A stretch of 64,000 bases of DNA from Epithemia pelagica (lineage: Eukaryota > Bacillariophyta > Bacillariophyceae > Surirellales > Surirellaceae): contig OX337234.1 of the NCBI GenBank assembly GCA_946965045.2, positions 868,001 through 932,000 of the forward strand, read 5' to 3'. Positions 1 through 9,743 of the stretch are shown in pieces. The translations under genes and the position numbers were made by a program. Numbering within the stretch: the first letter of the stretch is position 1; each line of letters begins with the position of its first letter. The notes under the pieces were generated by a model. It had not been told where the DNA came from. It saw only the letters and a program-made list of their open reading frames with translations, and searched no databases.

Positions 1-1962
1 ACGCTTGGTGACTTTCGCAAACGCCGGATGGGCGTCATCACCACGTGGCAAAGCAAGTTCCATGTTGATGTACGTGTCGTCGTACACCTCAGGAGTGAAG
101 TTAGTATCTGCCTCCTTGACCTCATCATTGGAGACTACGTCATGAAACTCAGCCGCGAAGTCGGCGTCATGTTCCAGGGGATCAAGGTCCCAGTCGTTGG
201 GCCTAGTTTTGCCTCCGTGAGGGAGGAAATGCGCAGCGTCATTAAGCTGTTGTTGGATGTTGGTGTCGAAACGAGCGAGTCGTTCTTTGATGTCGGTGGT
301 TTCCAGTTCCAAATTGGTAACACGGGAAACGGTGGTACGGGAAATCACGGTGCCTTGAGTGGTGAGCAACCAATAGGACATGAGACTACCGATCCTGTGA
401 GAGACTCCGAGCCACCGGCCAAGCTTGGTTTCACCCAACCCAGCATTGTCGTTGTACCAACAAGGGTCGTAAAAGGAGAAATCAAGGTACTCGGAGATAT
501 CAGGGGTCTCACCGGTAACGGCTTCAAGGCTGGTTCTGTCGTTGAGAGAGCCAGCTGAACTGGAAGTTCGTTGCATAATCTCACAGACCCATCTGAGCCC
601 ATAGTCCCAGAGTCGACGTGGAACGCGGCGACGATGCATGATACGAAACCAGCGTTTTCGTGCTTCGCGAATAACGCCTTCAACCTTGGACTGGTTATGT
701 CGATAGGGCTCGGCCTGTTGATGATCGATGTGATGTTTGCGGACCTGGTCCTGAAAGACCGTCCGTTTACCCGTTTGTTCTTGAGAACCATCGCTAATGA
801 TGGTATCAGGCACTCCAAAATCAGCAATAAACCGTTTGAGGGCCTCTCCGGCATCAGTTTTTCTTTCCATGGGGTACGCGACAACGAAATTGTAAGACGT
901 GGCAAATATCTGAGCGTGCCGGTTGCCGTCCAAAGTTTGATACCGACCATCCATGGTATCCGTGTAAACGATGCCGCGGACTCGCGGCCTTTCAAACATT
1001 CGATCTGCGCGGTACCGTCGCGCCAACGGGAGTATGGCGGACCGGACGACACGCTGTGTTGTCGCTTTCATTGTATTCTTGGCCTGAGCGATGCCAATGT
1101 GCCATCGCTCGCTGAGCATTGTTGCGGTCACGTCACCATGGCGATCTGTGGACTGAAAAGTCCTCTCGGATGGTATATCAAGACGTGGCAAGAACCGTCC
1201 ATCCACCTCGTCCACTTCGACAGCGCTAACAATACGATGAGCGATGTTCGAAGGGTGATACATCGTGGTATCGAGAACGTCGCTGGAGGCGATGGTTTGT
1301 ATGCTGTAATGTGGTTCTGCAACTCTTGTGACTGGGAATTGAACTGTTCTCGGATCCCAATCATGTGGTGAGGATAAGATGAGTCGAGGCAATTCCTCGA
1401 GCTCCTGTTGGGATGGCGTCCTGGATTCGAAGTATATCACAGTCCCAGCCGTTTGTAACGGGATGACAACATCCTCTGTTTCTATTTGAAGTGGTTTCTT
1501 GTCGTACGGATTGTCCTGTACGGTCACACCGTAATGTCTTGCTTGATTCTGATTGAGGAGGGTATGATCCAATCGATCACCCATCCAGAGTGCCTCATTG
1601 AACACGACAACGAACTCTTGCCCGTCGCCCTGCCTTGTCCAAACAGTGGCACCAGTGACAACGGGGACATTGGTGATTGCATCGTAGTCCTTTGAATACG
1701 GTGATACTTGGCATTCCTTGCCCGTGTATGACAATACACAACAATTTGCGCCGAGAACAATAGTGTCGGCGTGCGAATCAAGTTCAACTGTGCCATTGTG
1801 GATGCCATGATTTGGCTTGGCTTTCATACTGGAGGAAATGGTTCGGATACTGGACACGATCCTACAGATATATACTGGTCTCCCTACTCGATAATAGTCC
1901 ATAAGAAATCGACAGAGATAACTCACGATTCTTAATAAACATTCGAATAGGGAGGGCAACAG
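1..1962 (-). CDS. Pol polyprotein (protease, integrase), partial
   Basis: The frame is open from just after the gag TGA to the window edge (654 codons, no stop; checked triplet by triplet). The aspartic protease motif ELDSHADTIVLG is encoded near 1785-1750. The integrase core follows, with VYTDTMDGR (first Asp, near 970-945), FGVPDTIISDGSQEQ (second Asp, near 815-780) and NQSKVEGVIREARKRW (Glu, near 690-645), giving the DDE triad. The C-terminal part reaches toward the missing reverse transcriptase. No ATG opens the frame immediately after gag; the first one is near 1902, ahead of the protease. The protein is therefore either made by readthrough of UGA or starts at that internal Met. Confidence 0.85.
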   Translation of the reverse strand, partial: MLPSLFECLLRIVSYLCRFLMDYYRVGRPVYICRIVSSIRTISSSMKAKPNHGIHNGTVELDSHADTIVLGANCCVLSYTGKECQVSPYSKDYDAITNVPVVTGATVWTRQGDGQEFVVVFNEALWMGDRLDHTLLNQNQARHYGVTVQDNPYDKKPLQIETEDVVIPLQTAGTVIYFESRTPSQQELEELPRLILSSPHDWDPRTVQFPVTRVAEPHYSIQTIASSDVLDTTMYHPSNIAHRIVSAVEVDEVDGRFLPRLDIPSERTFQSTDRHGDVTATMLSERWHIGIAQAKNTMKATTQRVVRSAILPLARRYRADRMFERPRVRGIVYTDTMDGRYQTLDGNRHAQIFATSYNFVVAYPMERKTDAGEALKRFIADFGVPDTIISDGSQEQTGKRTVFQDQVRKHHIDHQQAEPYRHNQSKVEGVIREARKRWFRIMHRRRVPRRLWDYGLRWVCEIMQRTSSSAGSLNDRTSLEAVTGETPDISEYLDFSFYDPCWYNDNAGLGETKLGRWLGVSHRIGSLMSYWLLTTQGTVISRTTVSRVTNLELETTDIKERLARFDTNIQQQLNDAAHFLPHGGKTRPNDWDLDPLEHDADFAAEFHDVVSNDEVKEADTNFTPEVYDDTYINMELALPRGDDAHPAFAKVTKR

Positions 1963-3438
1963 TCAGTCCTTCTTAGACAAACGCTCACGGCGTCCTCCGA
2001 ACATGTTGCCTGCGTCATCCGGGACTTTGTTCTTGTCCGACGCATCTTCACACTCCTTGCATTCATCCTTAGAAGAAAGGGAAGCAATCTGGCGTTTCAC
2101 CTCTGACAATGAGTCAACAATGGATGACAATTCCGAGGCCTTGCGCTTGTTGTTCTTCCTGGAGCTCGCGCCGCTCTTATTTTTGCGCTTTCGTTCCTCC
2201 ATGACCTTATCCTTGTCATCGTTGGACAAGTCTTTCCAGTTCTTATAAAATCCAGTGAATATAGATCCATCTGGCATAAACACACCCTTCGTAGGGGCTT
2301 TTGACTTCTTTGCTGATAAGCCGCCACCACGGAGACGGTCAGCGCCGATTTCTGACACTTTGCGTGTCGTCTGGAACTCAGCAAGCTTGCTAACAGCTGC
2401 TGTCAAATGATTTGCAGCTTGCGTATACGTTAGCCCGTCCATATCAAAGCGGACTTCCAAGGCTTTGACGGTATCCTGTAGTTGTGAGTGTTGGACACGT
2501 TTTAACAACTCACGAATCTTCGCTCCTTCCGAGTATGCTTCCCCCTCGTCTGCATAAATGTTGAACATCTTTTGCAGACGATCGAGGAAGGAAGTAAAAG
2601 GCATCGATCGTTCGGAACGGTAGTGGAGTCCTTCCCTCATGCGGTCAGCAGTGGCAATACGTCGACTGGCATTGCCCTCACCAGCATAGTGGTCGCGAAG
2701 GGCGGCCATGTCGCGACGACCATCGGCGTGACGGGAAAGATGTTGGATCCACTGCTCGGCCGTTTCCGTAACAAGAAAGTTCTTCAGCAACTGGTGGACT
2801 TTGCGAGCATCAGCCTTGAAGAAATTGCCATTCAGCCTAGCGCAAGCCACCATCTTGGCTTGAAAATCGTTGCCAAAGTCGGTTGCGAAGTCTGGGTTCT
2901 CGTTGACACGAACGACGTATGACAAGGGAACGCCATAGACCCCAGGAATCGTGCTTAAGTAGTTGACAAAAGCAGGTTCCCAGTCTGGCCAACGTCGTTC
3001 GTCTTTAAACTTGCCTGGATCTGCGGCCTTGCTCACCGTGTCCACTTGGTCAGCCTCCACTTTACGAGTCGCGGCGCGTTCAATAGCGACCGTGAGGGCA
3101 GCCTTCATCGCGTCTGCATCGTTGATACCGTTGATAGTGGGTACTTGAGAGCATCGGTCAAAATCTTGAACCCAATGCATGACTCCCACTAACCATTTCG
3201 TCCGGCGCATTCCAAAGGTAATGCGTCCATTAGCGGCCGACCGCTTTTCGAAGCTTTCCGCCATGTCGCGCAGGTCCGTTTCAGTCACACCGATGAATCC
3301 AGAGAGATCATCGAAGCCTCCTTCATTGCAAATGGCATTTCGATGAGCGTTGTCTAGGAAGCCAATCCATTCCAGAACTTGATGGATAGGAGTCAAAGCA
3401 GGTGCGACGGGTGCAACGACTGGGGGAGCAGCGGCCAT
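1963..3438 (-). CDS. Gag-like protein of the left Copia element
   Basis: A 491-residue ORF with ATG at 3438 and TGA at 1965-1963. The N-terminal half has a helical SAM-like stretch (residues about 15-70) and Ala/Pro-rich start. The middle resembles Copia capsid regions, and the C-terminus is Lys/Arg/Ser rich (KRKNK and KKNNKRK clusters), suited to nucleic-acid binding. I see no CCHC zinc knuckle. It forms the virus-like particle core in related elements. The next codons after the TGA stay open in the same frame into pol, which suggests stop-codon readthrough or reinitiation. Gag identity is inferred from position and composition, not from a motif. Confidence 0.75.
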   Translation of the reverse strand: MAAAPPVVAPVAPALTPIHQVLEWIGFLDNAHRNAICNEGGFDDLSGFIGVTETDLRDMAESFEKRSAANGRITFGMRRTKWLVGVMHWVQDFDRCSQVPTINGINDADAMKAALTVAIERAATRKVEADQVDTVSKAADPGKFKDERRWPDWEPAFVNYLSTIPGVYGVPLSYVVRVNENPDFATDFGNDFQAKMVACARLNGNFFKADARKVHQLLKNFLVTETAEQWIQHLSRHADGRRDMAALRDHYAGEGNASRRIATADRMREGLHYRSERSMPFTSFLDRLQKMFNIYADEGEAYSEGAKIRELLKRVQHSQLQDTVKALEVRFDMDGLTYTQAANHLTAAVSKLAEFQTTRKVSEIGADRLRGGGLSAKKSKAPTKGVFMPDGSIFTGFYKNWKDLSNDDKDKVMEERKRKNKSGASSRKNNKRKASELSSIVDSLSEVKRQIASLSSKDECKECEDASDKNKVPDDAGNMFGGRRERLSKKD

Positions 3439-3497
3439 CTTTTCTGTTCTTTTCTTTGAAGTTTAAGAGTTCCTGTTGTATAAGTAATACGAGATAA

Positions 3498-3818
3498 TGT
3501 GGTCAGATACTGTCGCAGTGAGAATGCGCTCGATGCGGGGATGATCAGGCCCTGCCATTTTGGGGTTTTCAGGGAAACGAAACCAATCGGTTAAACACTT
3601 TCCCGACCGGACCCGAGAATCGTCTCACACGTCCTCATATGGAATTCGGTCATCTTCCGCGCTCTTTTCATACACTTAGCCATGTCTGCACTGGGTCTGA
3701 TAAACCGAAAGATATCCACAGCGGACGCTATTACTCACGGTGTAGTTCACAACGACAAGTTCAGAGCATTCAGCAGAAGAGTGAGCACCTCAAGGTGCGC
3801 TCCTCGCATAACGTTACA
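3498..3818 (-). repeat. Candidate 5' LTR of the left Copia element
   Basis: On the minus strand this stretch would begin TGT and end ACA, and is followed by TTATCTC. That heptamer also follows the 5' LTR of the second Copia element (45577-45583), so the inner edge at 3498 is fairly well supported. The outer edge at 3818 is a guess, because the partner LTR lies outside the window. Confidence 0.4.
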
Positions 3819-3918
3819 CTAGGATACTTTATCGCTAAATACTGACTCGCCAACCTCTCATGCGCGCCAGTCGAACGCGTACAGGCGTGACCGGTACTCG
3901 CGCTACCACATTTATTCG

Positions 3919-3962
3919 TACTCACCCCCACGGCTCGACCTGGTCTCTCTCGACTCTGATAC
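3919..3962 (+). repeat. Left terminal inverted repeat (inner part) of old TIR element
   Basis: This is inverted relative to 5909-5963. Both contain CACCCCCACGGCTCGA and TCTCGACTCTGATAC with a short indel between. It also aligns with the reverse complement of 14409-14452 (TTACTCACCCCCAAGGCGCG). Confidence 0.7.
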
Positions 3963-4030
3963 AAAATTCATGCAACGCACCCTCATTCATCACGGTGGTG
4001 GAGGTGCAGTGGTCCAGAACATCTTCTTTA

Positions 4031-4480
4031 ATGTCGTCTTCCTCCCACAAACGGCACCACCTCACTCAGAAGGAAGTAAGGGAGCTATTTGACGCTCGCA
4101 GTGTTTCCGAAAGGTCGACGGCGTCTGTTAACAACCAAGATGAAAGCATCGCCAAAAACCAAACCACCACCCCATCCACCAGCAACAACAATCCTTCGTC
4201 TCTGCCTCGTTTCGCTTCGTTTCCCACGGTCGATCCGCAAGCCTATGAAACCCCTATGGCGCAGAAGGATCCATTGGCCCATCCAAGTCGAACCTCCGAG
4301 GAATCCGAACCATCAACCTTTCTGAGCCTTGAAGCAGCTAGTTCCATGTCCACCATTCCATCGGATGCCTCATCTACTCGCTTCATGCGACGTCCTTCCC
4401 CCGACACCTTCTCCCAAGCCTTTCCCATTGCGGCTGTTACTGCTGGTGTTGCTCCCAATGAATTGCCGAACGATGAATAG
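4031..4480 (+). CDS. MSSSSHKRH-type terminal gene of the TIR family, short copy
   Basis: A 149-residue ORF from the ATG at 4031. The first nine residues, MSSSSHKRH, are identical to those of the protein at 14339-13215, and the following spaced Gln/Arg pattern (QxxxR) is also shared. The rest is Ser/Thr/Pro/Asn-rich and probably disordered. It starts about 70 bp inside the left TIR, the same relative place as in the other element. I know no family for it. It could be a DNA-binding accessory protein of the transposon or merely a conserved leader. The end runs directly into ABCF-like sequence, so the C-terminus may be truncated. Confidence 0.45.
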   Translation: MSSSSHKRHHLTQKEVRELFDARSVSERSTASVNNQDESIAKNQTTTPSTSNNNPSSLPRFASFPTVDPQAYETPMAQKDPLAHPSRTSEESEPSTFLSLEAASSMSTIPSDASSTRFMRRPSPDTFSQAFPIAAVTAGVAPNELPNDE

Positions 4481-4487
4481 CAAACAA

Positions 4488-5030
4488 AGCTGTTTGTATT
4501 TCCCGCAGACGGCGCTTCATGATTTGGTTCGAGACCACGGATCTCAATCTGCCATGGAATTCTTTCTCCGAGCCATGACACTCAAGGATGATCATACTAG
4601 TGCCATCACGTCCTCATCGTCCTGGACCAAAACACAGATACTACAGCATTTGTGAGATTATGGATTGTCACGTTATACCGTTTTGCGTCCCATTCGCGCC
4701 TTGTCGGCCGGTCAACATGTTCGACTGTGGTTGGCCCACAAATCGGCCGTGTCCGCCAACAATTGGCAAAACAACAAAGCCGCATGGGGATTGTCGTTGT
4801 TAGTCTTGGACGAAATTTCGGAAAATATGGACGTCGAAACGCGAGATAGTTTGATTCAACTCATTAATAAGCCTCAGTCGGAAGGTGGCACACGCCATGA
4901 CCCTGAATGTGGCTGGGGAGGTGCTGTAATTGCCGTGTCTCATGATCCTGGCTATTGTCGCGAATATCAGCCAACTCTGATATGGAGTCTTGACAGACAG
5001 GGTTTACGAGTTGAATATCCCAATGTGTAG
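4488..5030 (+). pseudogene. ABCF-type ATPase C-terminal fragment with nonsense codon
   Basis: One frame encodes the end of an ABC ATPase. It has ALSAGQHVRLWLA (degenerate signature LSGGQ), LLVLDEISENMD (Walker B and D-loop, where ABCF proteins have LDEPTNHLD) and AVIAVSHDPGYC (H-loop). A TGA at 4653-4655 interrupts the frame, with a typical ABCF helix LQHL-DYGLS across it; CGA to TGA is the simplest cause. The N-terminal cassette and Walker A are absent. ABCF proteins act in translation and ribosome quality control. Here the piece lies inside the TIR element and is probably captured host DNA. Confidence 0.65.
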
Positions 5031-5105
5031 GAATTAAAATACCATCATGATTTTATCTATGTAGTTGACGCTTTCTGCAGTTGACGACAAAAGCTCTGAA
5101 CAGTT

Positions 5106-5741
5106 TCATGCAGCTCCTCCTGACGACGTGGAATTCCTAGTATCGTTAGTTTTATTGGGGTTTGAGAGTTTCAAAAGGTCAGTCTCGGACAGCATGACTT
5201 CCCGAGTACGGAAACGATCCTTGGTATACCGCGTGTCCCAAGCATTGTCTGTTTCGGGGAACCAATGATACAAATGGCACTCTGACGTACTAGAGTCAGG
5301 ACAGCAGTGACAACATGAGCAGTATGGAAGGAGCATGTGGCTTTCCTCGGCATTGTTCGTACAAGGACGAACCACAAAGCGATTCATTGGAGGAAATTTT
5401 TGATTGTTGCAAAATGGCTCTAGCTGAACATTGTCGGCCCATTCATTGCCACCGTGGAGAATAAGTGTCTCTAATTGGGTTGCATTCTGCAATGACAGCA
5501 ACTTTCCTTTGAATGCGTTGTGGTAGAGTACAACAGTCTTAAGCTGCGGTGTACTTGGACGAAGATTAAATGGCAGTGGGCCCGCAATCGAGTGAAGGCC
5601 GCCCATGGGACTAATTGGTAGTTGAAAGAGGAGTGGCCGGAGGGTTTCGGTTGTGTCGAAAAAGGGATGCTTGAGGTATTTCGACAGGGTCATCTGGTTT
5701 GGCGTTTTTACTTTGTTGAAGGCTTGAATGAAGAGTGCCAT
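5106..5741 (-). pseudogene. LRR-protein fragment with Cys-rich tail
   Basis: A 211-residue ORF with two or three recognisable leucine-rich repeats (LKTVVLYHNAFKGKL, LETLILHGGNEW) followed by a Cys cluster (YCSCCHCCPD). Diatom and plant-like extracellular LRR proteins often end with a similar CSCC..CC segment. Signal peptide and membrane anchor are missing and only a few repeats remain, against ten or more in full genes. A second minus frame (5973-5611) overlaps the start, so a spliced or frameshifted N-terminus is possible. It lies inside the old TIR element and is most simply a captured or truncated fragment. Confidence 0.5.
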
Positions 5742-5908
5742 GGTCGAGAGAAGGGTGGTTCTGGCAAGATTCCGCCATCATGGAAGCATCGTGGGTAGTA
5801 TCATTGTCGTTGGTGTGGCTGGGGTTGGAGGTGCGGGTAGCCATGATGGATGTAATCGTCCTCACTAGTTTGCCTCCGTGGTGGCTCTGTGGAGGTGAAA
5901 TGCAGTTT

Positions 5909-6015
5909 GTATCAGAGTCGAGAAATTGGCGATTTGGGGCCCTCGAGCCGTGGGGGTGACTAAGGGAATGCACTTAAAAAGTGCGACTGACCAAGTCGCC
6001 CCATGCTTGGGGGTA
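5909..6015 (-). repeat. Right terminal inverted repeat of old TIR element
   Basis: Read on the minus strand it starts TACCCCCAAGCATGGGGCGA and continues to TAGTCACCCCCACGGCTCGA and CTCGACTCTGATAC. The outer block parallels TACCCCC..GGGGGTGAGT of the second element. The next nine bases (6016-6024, AGGAAAGTG) would be the target duplication, but its partner is missing. Confidence 0.65.
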
Positions 6016-6268
6016 AGGAAAGTGGGGTCGCTTAAAGGTCGTTAAAAGATCAATATTTCAGGTCGCTTTAAGAGGTCGCTGATGAATCGCTACGAAGCCT
6101 GTCATTTCCATTCTCGATCCGTTGGCTGCACCTTTGTCGTCGTCGTTGGAATCTCGTGTTGTGGCGGCAATCTTCTCAGCTAAAAGCACTTGGAGAGAGA
6201 AGTAGAGAGAGAGAGACGACAACGACGAGACTGTGAAAGTGTGCGCGCGCAAGTGTCCCCCATCCATC

Positions 6269-8518
6269 ATGCCGCCGTCTTCTTCTTCTTCTTTGTCTCT
6301 GCCTCGTCCACCACCACCACGAACTGTGAATCATTCTCCATGGCTCGCCAGTTTGGATTTGTATCGCAAGGTTCCCGTCGATCTCTTGGAAGGTTCGCAA
6401 GAAGGCAAGGCCGTATCATGGATTGCCTTGCTGGTACTCCTGACCTTGTTTGTGTTGGAAACCAAACAATTTTTGACGCCCCAGCACGTGACGGACATTT
6501 TTTTGGACACGTCGTGGTCCACACGACCAAACCGAAATCCACAACAACAGGATGCAGTGCAATACGTTCGAGTCGATTTCAATATCACACTCTTGGATTT
6601 GTCCTGTTCCTTTGCCACGGTCAATGTCGTGTCCTTTTTGGGCACGCAACTCAATATTACCAGTCACATTCAACGAATTCCCCTCCAAGATGGACTCGAT
6701 CCCACCACGACGACGACCAGTACCAATACTCCACCCGCACTCTTGCATCGCTTTGGCTTTGCCACACGACAGACATCACAACAACAACAAGAGTCGGTCT
6801 TGTTGCACGATCCCAGTGTGACGGCCACCTTGGAGGAATTGCATGCCAATGGCAAGGATTCCGTCAGTTTCAATCCAGAAACCTTGGAGTATGCCTTGGA
6901 AGAATATGAATTTGTCTTTGTCAAGTATTTTGCCAATTGGTGCAGTCATTGTCGAGCCTTGGCACCGACCTGGGAACGTCTCGCCGAAGTCTTGCACGAT
7001 ACCGAACCCCATACACCCCTCGCCACTGTCCTCCAGGCAACGGCCACCAATTCGACCAACTCGACCACCAATGCCACTACACTCATCACCACCACCTCGG
7101 ATCCGGCGGAGGAAGATCCCGCACAATTGGAACAACAAGCCGAACATTTGCAACAGCAAGATTACAGTGACGAAGAATTGCGACAAGCCAAATTGCTCGA
7201 TTTGCCCGTTTTGATTGGAGAAGTGGATTGTGTCGAACATCAAGACTTGTGCTGGGACGAAGAGATTAGGGGATATCCCACCATGGTGTAAGTACCAAGT
7301 CTAGTAGTATCATTGTAACGAAGCACAGGATGGAAACAAGCAAGCGAACATAACGACGATTCAAAGAGATTGCGTGTTGTGAGGAAGAGTTTTAGGAGGA
7401 GGTGCTTTGGGTGTGAGCCTTTCCCTTTAGTCCATCTATACTCACGGTGCCTTTTTCTATGCTTGATTTGCTGGTGGTGTTTTTTACCATTGTCCTTCTC
7501 GTTATTCTTGGTTTGTTTGGTTGTTGCTTTCTGTGTGTCTCTGCTCTCCTCTGCCTCTAGATTGTACGTCAATGGCGAACGGTTCAAGGGCGGCGTGTAT
7601 TATGGTGACCGGACCGTGTCCAAATTGATTCAATTTCTCTTGTGGGCTGAAGAAATGACGGAACACGACGAACCGGACAAGATGCAACAACATGCCCAAG
7701 CCGCCTTGGCCAAGCATACCAACATGACAACCGCCCATGCCGAATGGTTGCAATCCATGAATCATAGCCGGGCCTTTCACAATGCTCGATTGGAATGGAA
7801 TCCTAGCGATCATCCCGCCTGTCAACTCGTCGGATCGCTCTACATGAATCGCGCACCTGGACACTTTTTTATTCAAGCCACGTCGCCGCATCACGATGTC
7901 GATCCACACAGTGCCAATCTATCCCATGTCATTCATCACTTGTCGTTTCATCCGATTTCGGCCGCCGAGGCGGCTGCCGCGGAGGATCCAAACCATGTAC
8001 CGCAACCACTCGTGTCATCCGAACCACTAAGTATCCCCGATTTTGTACCGAGCCATTATGTCAAGGCCGTTGCTCCCTTGGACGGCCATGCCTTTGTCGT
8101 GCCGGAAATTCATCAATCCTGGCACCACTATCTCAAACTGGTATCGACCAATGCCGATCGGTATCACGTCATGCCCAGCAGTCAAGTGTCCTTGTATCGC
8201 GACGATCACGTCCCCGAGGCCAAATTTGTCTTGGATATTTCCCCCATTGCCATTCAATGGAGGACGCAACACCAACCATGGTATTCCTACATTACCTCCC
8301 TCATGGCCATTTTGGGAGGAACCTTTACCGTCGTGGGCATGTTGGAATACGTCGTCTCGTCCGCCTCCCGACAGATTCGACAGTCCACGACACGACGGCC
8401 ACGACCACGACCACCGTCGGCCACGGCGGTACCGGCTCGCAGCAATCCCAAACTTTCCTACGCGACACCAGCCGCCATGAGCCAAGGCAATGGGCCTCGG
8501 CCTCGTCCACCTCAATAA
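6269..8518 (+). CDS. PDI/ERV41-46 fusion protein (PDI-C type), ER membrane
   Basis: Two exons, 6269-7287 and 7561-8518; the intron 7288-7560 has GTAAGT and CTCTAG. Predicted 658 residues. The N-terminus carries the ERGIC/ERV41-46 signature (LDLYRKVPVDLLEG) and a membrane segment (SWIALLVLLTLFVL). Next comes a lumenal part, then a thioredoxin fold with the active site WCSHCRALAP, an acidic Gln-rich insert, and then the second ERV part ending with a membrane segment (ITSLMAILGGTFTVVGMLEYV) and an Arg/Pro-rich tail. This ERV-thioredoxin-ERV order is that of plant PDI-C proteins. Expected role: disulfide chemistry or thiol-dependent cargo selection between ER and Golgi. The start is the first ATG in frame after a (GA)-rich leader. 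Confidence 0.85.
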
Positions 8519-9093
8519 TAGTCTTGCATAGAGAGGGAAATGGACGATAATGAGTTGTTGTTGTTCTTGTTGTTGTTCTTGTTGTCAATAGTTTGGCGTA
8601 GTTGTTCCTACAAAACAAAGGAGTCACATCCGTTTGTCTGAGTAAATTGCCATAGAGGACAAGGTTGGTTTCGCGCTTATGTTAATCAAATCCAGGATAG
8701 ACAGCAACCCAAATGCACGAATGATGGAAGCCTTCTTGTATTCCCTTGTCTAGTTGGTGCTGGGCCATCATTCATCTTGATCACTCATTGAGACATAATG
8801 TGGAAGGCATGTTATATTGGAGGGTTTATATTCTACAATGCCAAGAAGCTCAAACAAGCTCGAGAAGCATTGCGAATCATATCTTCTTCTAAAAAACTGG
8901 GTGTACATCGAATTATCATCAAATGAATGGATCAGGGTTTCCTCTAATGTCCAAAGCCGATACAGTGTAGTTGCCGGTGTGACCAACCATATTGTACATG
9001 CATGGAACTGTGAACGTCGACTGTTTCCAGTCCAGTCGACGACACAGAAAGGGAATCCCGGTGGAATATCCAGTTCCCCTCTGCCATCTTGAC
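8519..9093. other. Intergenic, no supported gene
   Basis: 3' region of the PDI gene, including a TTGTTGTT-rich stretch at 8553-8590. A minus-strand open frame (9148-8768) has no recognisable domain and no conserved start. It may be a frame-shifted continuation of the gene at 9094-9743. Confidence 0.4.
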
Positions 9094-9743
9094 TTAGCGG
9101 CGACCAATTTGACACCACGAGCGCTTTCGCAACGTTCTGGTGAGCCATGGAGATAAAGTGGTGGGCCTGTGCAACCGGCGACCAAATACACTGGATGCCC
9201 CGACAACTACCGATGACACAACGAGAACTACCGATGACACAACGAGGGCTCCCGCGATGTTGTCGAGGGCTCGCGCGATGTTGTCTGCACCTCCTTTAAT
9301 TTGATTGCCGACTTCCTTATGAGCCTCGGCAAACGAGTTCATCGACTTTGCGAATTCCTTATGAGCCTCGGCAAACGAGTTCATCGACTTTGCGATGGCG
9401 AAATGTGCCCAACTAAGTGTGCTGGAAGCTTTGGCAACCGCCCCAAACGGCCAACCCGCCTTTTTGGATTCCTTAATGCACTTGCGCATTTCATTCTGTA
9501 TCGATTGCAGCGAGACAAAAGCCAGGTGAGAGAAACTGGAAAAGATATGAGACCGGCGAAGCTACATTGCCGTGATTGAAGGATGGACTGAATCCGTTTC
9601 CACCTTCCACCCGCTTCATCCAGAAGATAATGACGCATGATATAACCATTTGTCTGCTTTCTTCATCAATAACATACCTCGAGATCCGTCAAGTCCAATG
9701 ATGACTCCTTCGGAGTGGTGTTGGTTTCGTTTGCACCGCTCAT
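9094..9743 (-). CDS. Small hypothetical protein with 14-residue repeat
   Basis: Proposed exons 9743-9678 and 9495-9094; the intron 9677-9496 has GTATGT and TACAG and keeps the frame. The ATG at 9743 is the first in frame; a GTG further up (9881) is preceded by a stop. The product begins MSGANETNTT and continues with an amphipathic stretch in which AKSMNSFAEAHKE occurs twice. It then has NIARALDNIAGALVV, a hydrophobic Val/Ser run and a basic tail. Helical lipid- or coiled-coil-type packing is possible. No family recognised. The tail may be out of frame with the original C-terminus, so this could be a decaying gene. Confidence 0.35.
9313..9396. repeat. 42-bp direct repeat, two copies
   Basis: The unit starting TTCCTTATGAGCCTCGGC occurs at 9313 and again at 9355 with almost no change. 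It encodes the doubled 14-residue segment of the minus-strand gene. A 21-bp repeat (TACCGATGACACAACGAG) lies nearby at 9208-9247. Confidence 0.8.

Larger units (their letters stand above)
1..3818 (-). mobile_element. Ty1/Copia LTR retrotransposon, left part cut by window edge
   Basis: A minus-strand Copia element with, from right to left, a 5' LTR candidate, a gag-like ORF, and pol with protease then integrase. Reverse transcriptase and RNase H lie outside the window. The order protease-integrase is that of Copia. The pol frame has no stop from 1962 to base 1, so the element was coding-intact as far as can be seen. It appears to have landed beside or inside the left TIR of the older element at about 3919. 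Basis: motifs read directly; superfamily from domain order. Confidence 0.85.
3919..6015. mobile_element. Old TIR DNA element with captured gene fragments
   Basis: The ends are inverted copies of each other. Left 3919-3962 reads TACTCACCCCCACGGCTCGA then ends CTCGACTCTGATAC; right 5909-6015 has the same features reversed. They also match the TIRs of the element at 11660-14515. The right terminus is GGGGGTA at 6009-6015. The left outer terminus is not visible and may have been destroyed by the Copia insertion. Inside are an ORF starting MSSSSHKRH, a broken ABCF-type fragment and an LRR-like fragment. No transposase is seen, so this copy would be non-autonomous. Confidence 0.7.

Noticed and set aside
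345..1052. Minus-strand ORF of 235 codons
   Set aside because: Out-of-frame shadow of the integrase region; it has no motifs, while the in-frame reading shows all three acidic residues.
571..1371. Long plus-strand ORF (266 codons) opposite the left Copia
   Set aside because: It lies antisense to the integrase with its DDE motifs; the minus frame is the coding one.
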